Part shown: positions 51,400-60,439 of the stretch, in pieces | How positions within the stretch are numbered: the stretch's first letter is position 1 | Layout: every line of letters starts with the position of its first letter | DNA from: Azoarcus sp. TTM-91 | Lineage (GTDB): Bacteria; Pseudomonadota; Gammaproteobacteria; Burkholderiales; Rhodocyclaceae | Length of the DNA stretch: 64,000 nucleotides | Direction: 5' to 3' | NCBI RefSeq assembly: GCF_012911025.1 | Contig: NZ_WUEI01000006.1 | Location: 1 to 64,000, forward strand | Translations under genes and position numbers: made by a program | Notes under the pieces: model-generated | What the model saw: only the letters and a program-made list of their open reading frames with translations | The model's database searches: none | Told to the model about the DNA's origin: nothing

Positions 51400-52738
51400 G
51401 GTCGGCCTCCTTCTTGTCAGCCTGGGTGGGGGTCTTGGCGGGGTTCAGCATGTACTGCTTCCAGGCGGCGAACTGGTTGCGCATCGGCAGTTCGCTGGTG
51501 CCGTTGGTGGACACCATGCCGTCCGGCGTTTCCTTGTCGGTGCCGAGGTAGCGGTGCAGGCTGACCCAGTCGCCGCCGCGGGTCTGGTTGCCTTCCTGGC
51601 AGCGCTTGTAGACCTCGACGTCGTCCGGCATGACGTTGGAGGAGGGCGAGTTGATCAGGTTGGCGTAGGTCAGTGCGCGGTCGAACACCGCGTCCGGCGC
51701 GCCCTTCAGGCGGAAGGTCTGGATCTCGATCATGGTGCGGTCCACGCTCACCGGGCGGATCACGCGGAACTGCTGGAACACCGTGTGCGGCGAGCCGCTG
51801 CCGTAGATGATGGTGTTGTGGCGGTTCATGCCCAGGATCTGGCGCGCCTTCTCTTCGCCGTAGGCTTCGGTGAGCACGGCGAAGTGCTCGCGCGAGACCG
51901 GATCGCGGGTGGCGGCGGCCGGGTCGAAGATGGCTTCCATGTAGCCGTGGCCGTTGTGGTAGGCGCGCAGCTCCAGCTTCTCCCAGAACTCGTAGGGCTC
52001 GCCGTTGCCGTCCATGATCAGCAGCTCGAAGGGCATCTCGCCGATTTCCTTGGCTTCCTCGCGCGCGGCGACGAAGGAGGACTCATGGGTGACGCGGGCG
52101 TGCATGGTGTCGTGCAGGTTCTCGTAGAACACCTTCCAGTTCGATTTCTGCATGACGCGGAAGGTGCCGCCGGCCACTTCCACCTCGCCCACCGGCGAGC
52201 GCTCGCACAGGTTGTCGATGGAGGAGGCGACGCCGCCGAGGAAGGTGAGCAGGTCCGGGCCTTCGGCCGATTGGCTGGCGAAGACGAAGCCGCGGTAGCT
52301 GTCGACGCGGGCCACCGCCTTCATCGAGAAGTCGGGGTTGGCGGGGTCGTAGCAGGTGCCTTCCAGGCCGTTCTTCAGCGGCAGCGAGAGGTGGGAGCCG
52401 TCCAGCTTGAAGGTCCAGGCGTGGTAGGGGCAGCGGAAGAACTTGCCGGTACAGCCGTCGCCATCGGGCACGACCTTGGCGCCCTTGTGCGGGCAGCGGT
52501 TGTACACCACGTGCACCTTGCCGTCGGCGGCGCGGACCATGATGACGTCCTGATCGCCGATGCGGGTGGTGTGGTAGTCGCCGGTCTTCTTGACCTGGCT
52601 TTCGTGGCCGACGTAGATCCAGGCCTGACCGTAGATGCGTTCCATCTCCAGGGCAAAGATCTCGGGGTCGGTGTACACGTGCTTATGCACGCTGTCTTCG
52701 CGCACCATGGCGGCGAGCGCTTCGGTGGTCAGACTCAT
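51386..52738 (-). CDS. Rieske non-haem iron dioxygenase, alpha subunit
   Basis: This 450-residue catalytic subunit has a Rieske site with Cys82, His84, Cys103 and His106 (YNRCPHKGAK, FFRCPYHAW). The mononuclear iron site lies in ENLHDTMHARVTH, with bridging Asp210 and ligands His213 and His218. The enzyme adds both atoms of O2 to an aromatic ring. The substrate cannot be assigned: the gene set (PDR-type reductase, alpha, beta) is shared by several aromatic-acid dioxygenases. The ATG at 52738 (MSLTTEAL) follows GGAGAG. Confidence 0.9.
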   Translation of the reverse strand: MSLTTEALAAMVREDSVHKHVYTDPEIFALEMERIYGQAWIYVGHESQVKKTGDYHTTRIGDQDVIMVRAADGKVHVVYNRCPHKGAKVVPDGDGCTGKFFRCPYHAWTFKLDGSHLSLPLKNGLEGTCYDPANPDFSMKAVARVDSYRGFVFASQSAEGPDLLTFLGGVASSIDNLCERSPVGEVEVAGGTFRVMQKSNWKVFYENLHDTMHARVTHESSFVAAREEAKEIGEMPFELLIMDGNGEPYEFWEKLELRAYHNGHGYMEAIFDPAAATRDPVSREHFAVLTEAYGEEKARQILGMNRHNTIIYGSGSPHTVFQQFRVIRPVSVDRTMIEIQTFRLKGAPDAVFDRALTYANLINSPSSNVMPDDVEVYKRCQEGNQTRGGDWVSLHRYLGTDKETPDGMVSTNGTSELPMRNQFAAWKQYMLNPAKTPTQADKKEADRAAA

Positions 52739-52767
52739 GGCTGCTCTCCTGATGACAAGGTTGTTGG

Positions 52768-53715
52768 TTAAAGCTCGAGCACCAGCCGCTCGGACCGGGC
52801 ACGGGAAACACAGGTACAAAAGCCGCCTTCCTTGCGCTCGCGCTCGGACAGGCAGATGTCGCGGTGGTCAGCCTCGCCGTCCAGCACCTTGGCGACGCAG
52901 ATGCCGCATTCGCCGCGGCGGCAGTCGAACATCGGGTCGAGTCCGGCTTCCTCCATCACGTCCATCACCGTCTTGCCCACCGGCACTTCCAGGGTGACGC
53001 CGCTGGTGCTGAGTTCCACGGTGAAGGGGCGGTCGCCGGCTTCATCCAGCGCGCCGGTGAAGAGTTCGCAGTGCAGGTTGGCTTCCGCCCAGCCGAGCTG
53101 GCGGCCGGTGTCCAGCACCGCGGCGATGAAGCCCTTGGGGCCGCAGACGTAAAGGTGGCGGCCGGCGGCGGGGGCGCCGATGACTTCGGCCAGCGGCATG
53201 CCCTTGGCGGGATCGCCACCGTCGAACCAGCAGCGCGCGTGCTCCAGCGCCTCGACCTCGGCGCAGTAGGCGGCGCGGTCGCGGTCGCGGGCGGCGTAGT
53301 GCATGGCGTAGCGCTTGCCGGCGGCGGACAGCGCCCGCGCCATACAGAGAATGGGGGTGATGCCGATGCCGCCGGCGAACAGCAGGTGTTCCTCGGCGGC
53401 CTCTTCCAGCGGGAAGAGGTTCTTCGGTGGCGACACTTCCACCACTGCGCCCACGTTCAGGCTGTGTACCCAGCGTGAGCCGCCCGTGCCTTCGGCTTCC
53501 AGCTGCACCGCGATTTCCAGCGCATCGCTGCCGCTCGCCGGGGTGACCAGCGAGTAGGCGCGGCGCAGCGGGCGCTCGCCCGGCACATGCAGTTCGATAT
53601 GGGCGCCAGCGGTGTAGTCCGGCGCCGGCGTGCCGTCGGTGGTGCGCAGGATGAGCCTGCGGATCAGCGGGGTGAGCGTGTCGATCTGATCGACGCGCAG
53701 GGAAAGCGGGGTCAT
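52768..53715 (-). CDS. Phthalate-dioxygenase-reductase-type flavo-iron-sulfur reductase
   Basis: This 315-residue reductase has an N-terminal flavin domain with RAYSLV, an NAD domain with FAGGIGITPIL and YVCGPKGFI, and a C-terminal plant-type [2Fe-2S] domain (CRRGECGIC and a later FCTC). This is the order of phthalate dioxygenase reductase and VanB. It feeds electrons from NADH to the dioxygenase. It is the first gene of the operon. The start at 53715 (MTPLSLRV) is preferred to an upstream frame that runs into the promoter. Confidence 0.9.
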   Translation of the reverse strand: MTPLSLRVDQIDTLTPLIRRLILRTTDGTPAPDYTAGAHIELHVPGERPLRRAYSLVTPASGSDALEIAVQLEAEGTGGSRWVHSLNVGAVVEVSPPKNLFPLEEAAEEHLLFAGGIGITPILCMARALSAAGKRYAMHYAARDRDRAAYCAEVEALEHARCWFDGGDPAKGMPLAEVIGAPAAGRHLYVCGPKGFIAAVLDTGRQLGWAEANLHCELFTGALDEAGDRPFTVELSTSGVTLEVPVGKTVMDVMEEAGLDPMFDCRRGECGICVAKVLDGEADHRDICLSERERKEGGFCTCVSRARSERLVLEL

Positions 53716-53861
53716 GAACAAAGCTCCGTGAAATGCCGCCGGCTGTGCCAGCGAGGAAAAATTTATTCGTCCCGGCGGTAGGGGAATAGCCGCGATTGGC
53801 AGCACTTGTCCGCTTATTGCACCGCGGCGGTGCGGGCCGCCGGGCGGCTGGCTTGTGCAGC

Positions 53862-53876
53862 GGCCGAAATCGGCTA
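53862..53876. promoter_or_regulatory. XylS-like half-site (GGCC-N6-GGCTA)
   Basis: Matches TGCN-N6-GGNTA except for G at the first base. It lies about 150 bp from the dioxygenase operon start and could serve it. Confidence 0.35.
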
Positions 53877-54007
53877 CTGGCGGCGTGGTGAACGAGGGGC
53901 GCCCGCGCGGCGTGGCGCCAGACGGCGCATGGATTTGCCGCTTGCGGGCGAGGGTGGCGTCAGTGACCGGATGCGGCTGGTGTGCGCTGCAGCGCTGATT
54001 TGGTGCT

Positions 54008-54054
54008 TGCCTGATTCGGACAAAGCCATTTTTGCGGCTTGCCTATTCCGGATA
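54008..54054 (+). promoter_or_regulatory. Direct repeat of XylS-type half-sites (TGCC-N6-GGACA, TGCC-N6-GGATA)
   Basis: GCTTGCCTGATTCGGACA and GCTTGCCTATTCCGGATA begin 32 bp apart (three helical turns). Both follow the TGCN-N6-GGNNA pattern of XylS/BenR sites. They lie about 240 bp upstream of livH. Confidence 0.5.
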
Positions 54055-54290
54055 GTCCCTGCCGGGAAATTCCCCAAGAATCGTTTTCAGGCTGGCGGGA
54101 TAGCAATCCCCCCGACGCCGGGCTCGCCCGGCAAAGAGGCCGCGCAGCGGGCCGCTCCCAACGGAGAGATCAACTTGAAAGCAGAAGCATCGATTGCGGA
54201 GAACCGCCGCGGCAGCCTTGCGCCGGCCTCTTCCTGTAGCCGCTGTTTCCGCATGCGGACAGCCTGACGGCGGGCGCGGCGGAGAACGGT

Positions 54291-55211
54291 ATGGACAGCA
54301 TTTTCATTATCGAGCAGTTGATCAACGGCATCGGCTACGGCCTGATGCTGTTCCTGCTCGCGGCGGGCCTGACCCTGGTGTTCGGGGTCATGGATACGAT
54401 GAACCTGGCGCACGGCACCCTCTTCATGTTCGGTGCCTACATTGCCGCCACCGTGCATGAGGCCAGCCACTCCTTCGTGGCGGCGGTGCTGTGCGGCGTG
54501 GTGGTCACCATGCTGATCGGCGCGCTGCTGGAGGTGACGCTGATGCGCCGCCTCTACAAGCGCAACCACCTCAACCAGGTGGTGGCCACCTTCGGCGTGA
54601 TCCTGCTCGCCGATGACTTCGTCAAGTGGATGTGGGGCGCCTCGCCCATCATGGCCTCCACCCCGGCCGCGCTGGCTGGCCCGGTGCAGCTGCTGCCGGA
54701 TCTGCCCTATCCCTCCTACCGCCTGCTGATCCTGGTGGCGGGCGTGGTGGCGGCGCTGGCGCTGTACTTCGTGGTGAACCACACCCGGCTGGGCATGCTG
54801 GTGCGCGCCGGCGCTTCGGACCGGCCGATGGCCGAGCTGATGGGCGTGCGGGTGCAGTCGGTATTCACCCTGGTGTTCGTGATCGGCGCCGCGCTGGCCG
54901 GCGTGGCCGGAGCTTTGATGGGGCCGCTGACTTCGGTGCAGATCGGCATGGGCGAGGGCATTCTGATTCCGGCGCTGGTGGTGATCGTGATCGGCGGCAT
55001 CGGCTCGGTGCGCGGCTCCTTCGTCGCCGCCATGCTGGTTGGCGTGGTGGATACCGCCGGCCGCGCCTTCGTGCCGCCGCTGCTGCGCGAGGTGATGGCG
55101 CCGGCGCTGGCCGCCGACGTCGGCCCCGCGCTGGCCGGCATCGCCATGTATGTGTTGATGGCAGTGGTTCTTTGCTTCAAGCCGGGCGGCCTGTTCCCGG
55201 CCAGGGGATGA
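54291..55211 (+). CDS. livH: Branched-chain-type ABC transporter permease LivH
   Basis: This 306-residue inner-membrane permease begins MDSIFIIEQLINGIGYGLML and carries the LivH motifs VFGVMDTMNLAHGT and GIGSVRGSF. About eight helices are predicted. It forms a channel with LivM. It is the first gene of an operon running through the substrate-binding protein. LivM overlaps it by 4 bp. Given the dioxygenase neighbours it probably imports an aromatic acid rather than leucine. Confidence 0.93.
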   Translation: MDSIFIIEQLINGIGYGLMLFLLAAGLTLVFGVMDTMNLAHGTLFMFGAYIAATVHEASHSFVAAVLCGVVVTMLIGALLEVTLMRRLYKRNHLNQVVATFGVILLADDFVKWMWGASPIMASTPAALAGPVQLLPDLPYPSYRLLILVAGVVAALALYFVVNHTRLGMLVRAGASDRPMAELMGVRVQSVFTLVFVIGAALAGVAGALMGPLTSVQIGMGEGILIPALVVIVIGGIGSVRGSFVAAMLVGVVDTAGRAFVPPLLREVMAPALAADVGPALAGIAMYVLMAVVLCFKPGGLFPARG

Positions 55212-56215
55212 GCATGACGACGACAGAGAAGAATCCCATGGCCGTCGCCGGACCGGCGCTGGTGCTGCTGGGCCTGGCGGTGTTCCCGGCGGTGGCGCCG
55301 CACTTCGGCCTGGACTACTACACCGGCTTCGTGATGCGCATGCTGATCGTGATGCTGATCGCGACCAGCCTGAACTACCTGATGGGCTACGGCGGCATGG
55401 TGGCGCTGGGCCATGCCGGCTTCGTCGGCGTCGGCGCCTATGCGCTGGTGGCAATGACCGAGGCCGGCATCACCAACGCCTGGGCGCTGTGGGGCGGGGC
55501 GATGCTGGCGGCGGCGGTGGCTGCGCTGCTGATCGGCGCGGTGTCGCTGCGCACCAAGGGGGTGTATTTCATCATGATCACCCTGGCTTTCGCCCAGATG
55601 CTCTATTACCTGGCGGTGTCGCTGCGGGTGTATGGCGGCGACGACGGCTACAACCTGTACTCCCGGCCGGTGCTGGGCTTCGGACTGGATGCGGCGGACG
55701 ATGCCACGCTGTACTGGGTGGTGCTGGCGGTGTGCGCGGCCTGCTTCCTGTTCTTCCACCGCAGCGTGGGTTCGCGCTTCGGCCAGGCGCTGGTCGGCAT
55801 CCGCGACAACGAGTCGCGCATGATGGCGCTGGGCTATCCGGTATTCCTGCTCAAGCTCCAGGCCTTCGTCATCGCCGCGGCGGTGGCCGGGCTGGGCGGC
55901 GCGCTGATGGTGACGCAGAACAGCTTCATCAGCCCGAGCAGCATGCACTGGTCGCAGTCGGCGGTGCTCATCGTCATCGTCGTGCTCGGCGGGCTGGGGC
56001 ATCGCTGGGGCGGCGTCATCGGCGCCGCGGTGTGGGTGTCGCTGGAAGAGACCCTGCGCATGAGCACCGAGTACTGGCACTGGCCGCTGGGCGCGCTGCT
56101 GATCGCCATCATCCTGTTCGCGCCGGAAGGGCTGGGCACCTTGTTCCACCGTTCGCCGGCGGGCAAGGGCGAAGGCCGCGGCGGCATCTTCTACCTGCTG
56201 CGGAGGTCGGCATGA
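55208..56215 (+). CDS. livM: Branched-chain-type ABC transporter permease LivM
   Basis: This 335-residue permease has the LivM motifs YLMGYGGMVALGHAGFVGVG, LRTKGVYFIMITLAFAQ and GGLGHRWGGVIGA. About nine helices are predicted. The ATG at 55208 overlaps the livH stop codon (ATGA); an ATG two codons later is possible. Confidence 0.93.
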   Translation: MSMTTTEKNPMAVAGPALVLLGLAVFPAVAPHFGLDYYTGFVMRMLIVMLIATSLNYLMGYGGMVALGHAGFVGVGAYALVAMTEAGITNAWALWGGAMLAAAVAALLIGAVSLRTKGVYFIMITLAFAQMLYYLAVSLRVYGGDDGYNLYSRPVLGFGLDAADDATLYWVVLAVCAACFLFFHRSVGSRFGQALVGIRDNESRMMALGYPVFLLKLQAFVIAAAVAGLGGALMVTQNSFISPSSMHWSQSAVLIVIVVLGGLGHRWGGVIGAAVWVSLEETLRMSTEYWHWPLGALLIAIILFAPEGLGTLFHRSPAGKGEGRGGIFYLLRRSA

Positions 56216-56961
56216 CGCTGTTTTCCACTCGTGGCCTGGTCAAGCAGTTCGGCAGCCTGCGCGCTACCGACAATGTGTCCATCGACGTCGCGCCCAATGA
56301 GGTGCACGCGCTGATCGGCCCCAACGGCGCCGGCAAGAGCACGCTGGTGAACCTCATCTCCGGCATGCTGCCGGCCGATGGCGGCAGCATCGTGCTGGAT
56401 GGCGTCGATCTCACCGGCATGCCGCCGCACAAGCGGGTGCGGGCGGGGCTGTCGCGCTGCTTCCAGGTCACCAATCTGTTCAAGAAGGCCACCGTGCTCA
56501 GCAACCTGATGCTGGCGGTGCAGTCGCATCGCGGCAGCAGCTTCCTGCCGCTGGGGCGGCGGGATGGCGAGACGGCGCTGGCCGAGCGCGCGGTGGAACT
56601 GGCCGGCCGTGTCGGCCTGGGCGGCGAGCTGGACCGCATCGCCGGCAGCCTGCCGCACGGCGCGCAGCGCCAGCTGGACGTGGCGCTGGCGCTGGCGGCC
56701 GATCCCAAGCTGCTGCTGCTGGACGAGCCGATGGCCGGCATGGGGCCGGATGAATCCGCGCGCATGGTGGAGCTGATCCAGCTCCTGCGCCGCGACATGG
56801 CCATCCTGCTGATCGAGCACGACATGGACGCGGTGTTCAAGCTGGCCGACCGCATCTCGGTGCTGGTGTACGGCAAGGTGCTGGCCAGCGGCAATGCCGA
56901 GCAGATCAAGTCTCATCCGGAAGTGCAGGCGGTGTATCTCGGTTCGGAGGTGGAGGCATGA
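56212..56961 (+). CDS. livG: ABC transporter ATP-binding protein LivG
   Basis: This 249-residue ATPase has Walker A GPNGAGKST, Walker B LLLLDEPMAGM and a signature region that reads LPHGAQRQLDVALAL in place of LSGGQ, as is usual for LivG proteins. The H-loop is LLIEHDMD. It overlaps livM and livF by 4 bp each, so the operon is translationally coupled. Confidence 0.93.
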   Translation: MTLFSTRGLVKQFGSLRATDNVSIDVAPNEVHALIGPNGAGKSTLVNLISGMLPADGGSIVLDGVDLTGMPPHKRVRAGLSRCFQVTNLFKKATVLSNLMLAVQSHRGSSFLPLGRRDGETALAERAVELAGRVGLGGELDRIAGSLPHGAQRQLDVALALAADPKLLLLDEPMAGMGPDESARMVELIQLLRRDMAILLIEHDMDAVFKLADRISVLVYGKVLASGNAEQIKSHPEVQAVYLGSEVEA

Positions 56962-57674
56962 AGCACGAAGCCCTTCTTTCCTGTTCCGGCCTGCAGGCCG
57001 GCTACGGTGGCAGCCAGGTGCTGTTCGGGCTGGATTTCGAGATCCAGCCGGGCGAGGTCGTCGGCCTGCTGGGCCGCAACGGCATGGGCAAGAGCACCAC
57101 GATCAAGAGCATCGTCGGCCTGCTCGCGCCCAGCCGTGGCGACATCCGCTTCCTCGGCAAGCCCATCGGCGGCCAGCGGCCGGATGCCATCGCCCGCATG
57201 GGCGTGGCCATCGTGCCGGAAGGCCGCCACTGCTTCCCCAACCTCACGGTGCGGGAACACCTGGTGGCCTTCGCCGACAACCGCAACGACCTGCGCGACG
57301 GCTGGACGCTGGAGCGCATCTACGCCCTCTTTCCGCGCCTGAAGGAGCGCGCAGAGAACCTCGGCAACCAGCTCTCCGGCGGCGAGCAGCAGATGCTGGC
57401 CATAGGCCGGGCGCTGTCGACCAACCCCCGGCTGCTGATCCTGGACGAGGCCACCGAAGGCCTGGCGCCGGTGATCCGCGACGAGATCTGGCGCTGCCTG
57501 GCGCTGCTCAAGGAGCAGGGGCAAACCACGCTGGTGGTGGACAAGTATGTGGATCGGCTGGTGCAGCTGGCCGACCGCCACCTCATCGTCGAGCGCGGCC
57601 GCATCGTGTGGTCGGGTTCGTCTGCAGAACTGGCTGCGGACCGCAGCCTGTGGCACCGCTACATGGGCGTATGA
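56958..57674 (+). CDS. livF: ABC transporter ATP-binding protein LivF
   Basis: This 238-residue ATPase has Walker A GRNGMGKST, a standard signature LSGGEQQML, Walker B LLILDEATEGL and the LivF-type end (WHRYMGV). It pairs with LivG. The start overlaps livG. Confidence 0.93.
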   Translation: MKHEALLSCSGLQAGYGGSQVLFGLDFEIQPGEVVGLLGRNGMGKSTTIKSIVGLLAPSRGDIRFLGKPIGGQRPDAIARMGVAIVPEGRHCFPNLTVREHLVAFADNRNDLRDGWTLERIYALFPRLKERAENLGNQLSGGEQQMLAIGRALSTNPRLLILDEATEGLAPVIRDEIWRCLALLKEQGQTTLVVDKYVDRLVQLADRHLIVERGRIVWSGSSAELAADRSLWHRYMGV

Positions 57675-57780
57675 ACACGCGCCCGGCTTTGGTGGCAGGG
57701 ACGGCGCGATCCACGAGACGCGCTGCCATGCCGTTCTTCATCCGCCGTTCCGCATCCCAAACCCCCCACGGAGATTCACG

Positions 57781-58962
57781 ATGAAAGGCACGCTTACCCG
57801 TACCGCCGCCGCCTTGCTGGCGCTTGGCCTGACCTGCGCCCCGGCGCTGGCGGCCGACGAGATCAAGATCGGCTTCCTCACCACCCTGTCCGGCCCCGGG
57901 GCCTCCCTTGGCTCCGACGTGCGCGACGGCTTCAAGCTGGCGTTGACCCATTCCGGCGACAAGCTGGGTGGCCTGCCGGTGAAGCTGGACGTGGTCGATG
58001 ACCAGCAGAACCCGCAGACCGGCCGCCAGACGGTGGAGCGCTTCCTCAAGCGCGACAAGGTGGACCTGGTGACCGGCGTGGTCTTCTCCAACGTGCTGCT
58101 GCCGGTGCTGCCGGGCATCCTGCAGGCCAATGTGCCCTACCTGTCGGTGAACACTGGTCCGCGCGATTACGCCGGGGAAAAGTGTGACCCCAACTTCTTC
58201 GCCGTGGCCTGGCAGAACGAAGACATTCCGGCGGCCATGGGCAAGTTCGCCACCGACAAGGGTTACAAGCGCGTCGCCATGATCGCACCCAACTACCCCG
58301 GCGGCCGCGAGTCCCTGGATGGCTTCAAGCGCCTCTACAAGGGCGAGATCGTCGAAGAGATCTACACCAAGCTCGGCCAGCTGGACTATGCCGCCGAGCT
58401 GGCGACCATCCGCGTCGCCAAGCCGGATGCGGTGTTTTTCTTCCTGCCGGGCGGCATGGGCGTGAACTTCATCAAGCAGTTCGACGGCGCCGGCCTCAAC
58501 AAGCAGATGGCGCTGCTCGCCCCCGGCTTCTCGGCAGACGAAGACACCATCAAGGCGGTGGGTGAGTCCATCGTCGGCCTGTACAACTCCTCCCAGTGGG
58601 CGGCCGACCTGGACAACCCGGCGAACAAGCGCTTCGTCGCCGACTTCGTGAAGACCTACGGCCGCACGCCGACCATGTATGCCGCCCAGGCCTATGACAC
58701 CGCCCTGCTGATCGACAGCGCGGTGAAGAAGGTCGGCGGCAAGATCGAAGACCATGCGGCCTTCCAGAAGGCGCTGAAGGCGGCGGACTTCCAGTCGGTA
58801 CGCGGCAAGTTCAGCTTCAACAACAACCAGTACCCCATCCACGATCTGTACATGCGTGAGGTCTACAAGACCGCGGACGGCAAGATCACCAACAAGACGG
58901 TGGGCACTGTGGTGCAGGGCTACAAGGACCCCTTCGCCGGCGAGTGCAAGATGGGCGGCTGA
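57781..58962 (+). CDS. livK: Periplasmic binding protein of the Liv-type transporter
   Basis: This 393-residue exported solute-binding protein has a signal peptide (LTRTAAALLALGLTCAPALA, cleavage near residue 24) and the ANF-receptor fold (IKIGFLTTLSGPGASLGSDV, VDLVTGVVFSNVLLPV, RVAMIAPNYPGGRESLDGF). It belongs to the branch that includes aromatic-acid binders. It sits 106 bp after livF and is followed by a terminator. Confidence 0.92.
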   Translation: MKGTLTRTAAALLALGLTCAPALAADEIKIGFLTTLSGPGASLGSDVRDGFKLALTHSGDKLGGLPVKLDVVDDQQNPQTGRQTVERFLKRDKVDLVTGVVFSNVLLPVLPGILQANVPYLSVNTGPRDYAGEKCDPNFFAVAWQNEDIPAAMGKFATDKGYKRVAMIAPNYPGGRESLDGFKRLYKGEIVEEIYTKLGQLDYAAELATIRVAKPDAVFFFLPGGMGVNFIKQFDGAGLNKQMALLAPGFSADEDTIKAVGESIVGLYNSSQWAADLDNPANKRFVADFVKTYGRTPTMYAAQAYDTALLIDSAVKKVGGKIEDHAAFQKALKAADFQSVRGKFSFNNNQYPIHDLYMREVYKTADGKITNKTVGTVVQGYKDPFAGECKMGG

Positions 58963-58977
58963 TCCCTGCAGGGAGAT

Positions 58978-59007
58978 GGCGCGGCCGCACTGCCGCGCCG
59001 GTGTTTT
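58978..59007 (+). terminator. Terminator of the liv operon
   Basis: 8-bp perfect stem GGCGCGGC with GCCGCGCC, followed by GGTGTTTTT, 16 bases after the livK stop codon. Confidence 0.75.
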
Positions 59008-59055
59008 TCGCAAGATGGGCGCGGTGGCCGCAAGGCTCCGCGTCCTTCGTCCTTC

Positions 59056-59541
59056 TTACAGCAGGGCTTCGGCGGAAACGATGACGCCGTCCTCGTCCGC
59101 GTACAGGTAGTGGCCGGGCACGAAGGTGACGCCACCGAAGGTGACAGGTATGTCGACCTCGCCGACTTTGCGCTTGATGGACTTGCGCGGGTGGGTGCCG
59201 AGGGCGAAGACGCCCAGGTCCATGCCGCCCAGCATCTTGGAATCGCGGATGCAGCCATACACCACCACACCGGCCCAGCCGTTCTTCACGCCCAGTTCGC
59301 CAAGCTGGTCGCCGACCAGGGCGCAGCGCTGGGAGCCGCCGCCATCGATCACCAGCACGCGGCCGTTGCCGGGCGAGGCGAGGGCGGTGCGGACGAGGGC
59401 GTTATCCTCGAACAGCTTGAGGGTGGAAATGGGGCCGCAGAAGGCGCTGCGGCCGCCGAAGCTGCGGAACATGGGGGCGACGACGCTGACCTTGTCTTCG
59501 TTGGCGTCGCACAGATCTGCGGTCTGAATGGCGAGGGACAT
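59056..59541 (-). CDS. rraA: RraA family protein
   Basis: This 161-residue protein has the RraA pattern: [34 protein letters not shown] and [21 protein letters not shown]. In E. coli RraA binds RNase E and slows RNA decay; the same fold includes HMG/CHA aldolases of aromatic catabolism. The [13 protein letters not shown] motif favours RraA, but the neighbouring catabolic genes make aldolase worth testing. The start at 59541 begins [12 protein letters not shown]. Confidence 0.85.
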   Translation of the reverse strand: MSLAIQTADLCDANEDKVSVVAPMFRSFGGRSAFCGPISTLKLFEDNALVRTALASPGNGRVLVIDGGGSQRCALVGDQLGELGVKNGWAGVVVYGCIRDSKMLGGMDLGVFALGTHPRKSIKRKVGEVDIPVTFGGVTFVPGHYLYADEDGVIVSAEALL

Positions 59542-59703
59542 GCTGGCTCCGTGATGAGGCGGGGACAAACCGGAAGCGGCTCCGGACCCGGCGGCGCCGG
59601 GGCGTCCGCATCATAACGGATGCTGCGGGAGCTTCGTGCGGCCTGCCGGCCGTCCGTTGTAGGACAGCCGACAGGGCCGAACGCGACAAGTCGCGCGCAG
59701 GAC

Positions 59704-60267
59704 TCAGACCGGACCGCGCGCCTCGCGCACCGCGTCGGTCTTGGTGGCCACCACTTCGTCCCAGCCCACCGTCGGGTACTTGGGCGCGTAGTCGCCAAAA
59801 GCGGCAGCCACGGTCAGCACCTTGTCGGCGGCGGACTGGCCCTTGAAGTCGCCCTTTTCCAGCTTCAGCTCGTCGATCAGCTCATTCCACACCATGCCGT
59901 CCTGCAGCGGGATCAGCGTGGCGGAGCTACCGTTGAACTCGGTGAACAGCGGCTTCGCGACGTTCACCACGAAGAACAGCAGCTTGCTGCTGGGGGTGAG
60001 ATCGGCACCGTACTTTTGGAAGAAGAGCGGCACTTCATCGATGTCGTTCAGCATGCCGCCGGCCATGATGACCTTGTCGCCATCGGACAGCAGCACCGCG
60101 CCACGCATCACTACCGTGGGCGGCTTGCGGCGGCCCGCAGCGTCACCAACCTCGCCTTCGACCAGGACAAGCTCGCCCCGGTAGGCGGCCTTGCCAGCCT
60201 CGCTGGTGGCTTCCTTGAAGTTCATGTTGAACAGCAGCCCTTGTTGCTCATAGCGGTCGAACAGCAT
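59704..60267 (-). CDS. Conserved unknown protein
   Basis: This 187-residue cytoplasmic protein has no signal peptide or membrane segment. It begins MLFDRYEQQGLLFNMNFKEA, has a Gly-rich turn (LVEGEVGDAAGRRKP), a hydrophobic LLFFVVNVAKPLFTEF and a C-terminal AAAFGDYAPKYPTVGWDEVV. I do not recognise the family. GGAGTG precedes the ATG at 60267. It lies between rraA and the clpA terminator, as a single gene. The codon pattern is like its neighbours. Confidence 0.7.
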   Translation of the reverse strand: MLFDRYEQQGLLFNMNFKEATSEAGKAAYRGELVLVEGEVGDAAGRRKPPTVVMRGAVLLSDGDKVIMAGGMLNDIDEVPLFFQKYGADLTPSSKLLFFVVNVAKPLFTEFNGSSATLIPLQDGMVWNELIDELKLEKGDFKGQSAADKVLTVAAAFGDYAPKYPTVGWDEVVATKTDAVREARGPV

Positions 60268-60377
60268 CTGACACTCCTGCTTGGTTTGGGTTAAGAAATA
60301 CCAAGCGTTCCTGCAATAACCGCGCCAGGGGAAAGGGAATGGGCCGGGCAGGGGAGGTGATGGGAAAGAATAGGGCA

Positions 60378-60409
60378 CAAAAAAACACAGCCCCGGAGGG
60401 GGGCTGTGT
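60378..60409 (-). terminator. Rho-independent terminator after clpA
   Basis: 10-bp perfect stem ACACAGCCCC with GGGGCTGTGT, followed on the minus strand by seven T. Confidence 0.88.
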
Positions 60410-60439
60410 CGTTCGCTGTGCCAGAACTTCGACGCGGGA

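Larger units (their letters stand above)
53716..54290. promoter_or_regulatory. Divergent control region between the dioxygenase and liv operons
   Basis: 575 bp without a convincing gene. It holds three TGCN-N6-GGNTA-like half-sites (53862-53876, 54008-54022 and 54040-54054), the last two being a direct repeat 32 bp apart. Both operons must have their promoters here. Confidence 0.6.

Noticed and set aside
53806-54267. 153-codon frame between the dioxygenase and liv operons
   Set aside because: No family pattern, poor start context and it covers the regulatory half-sites.
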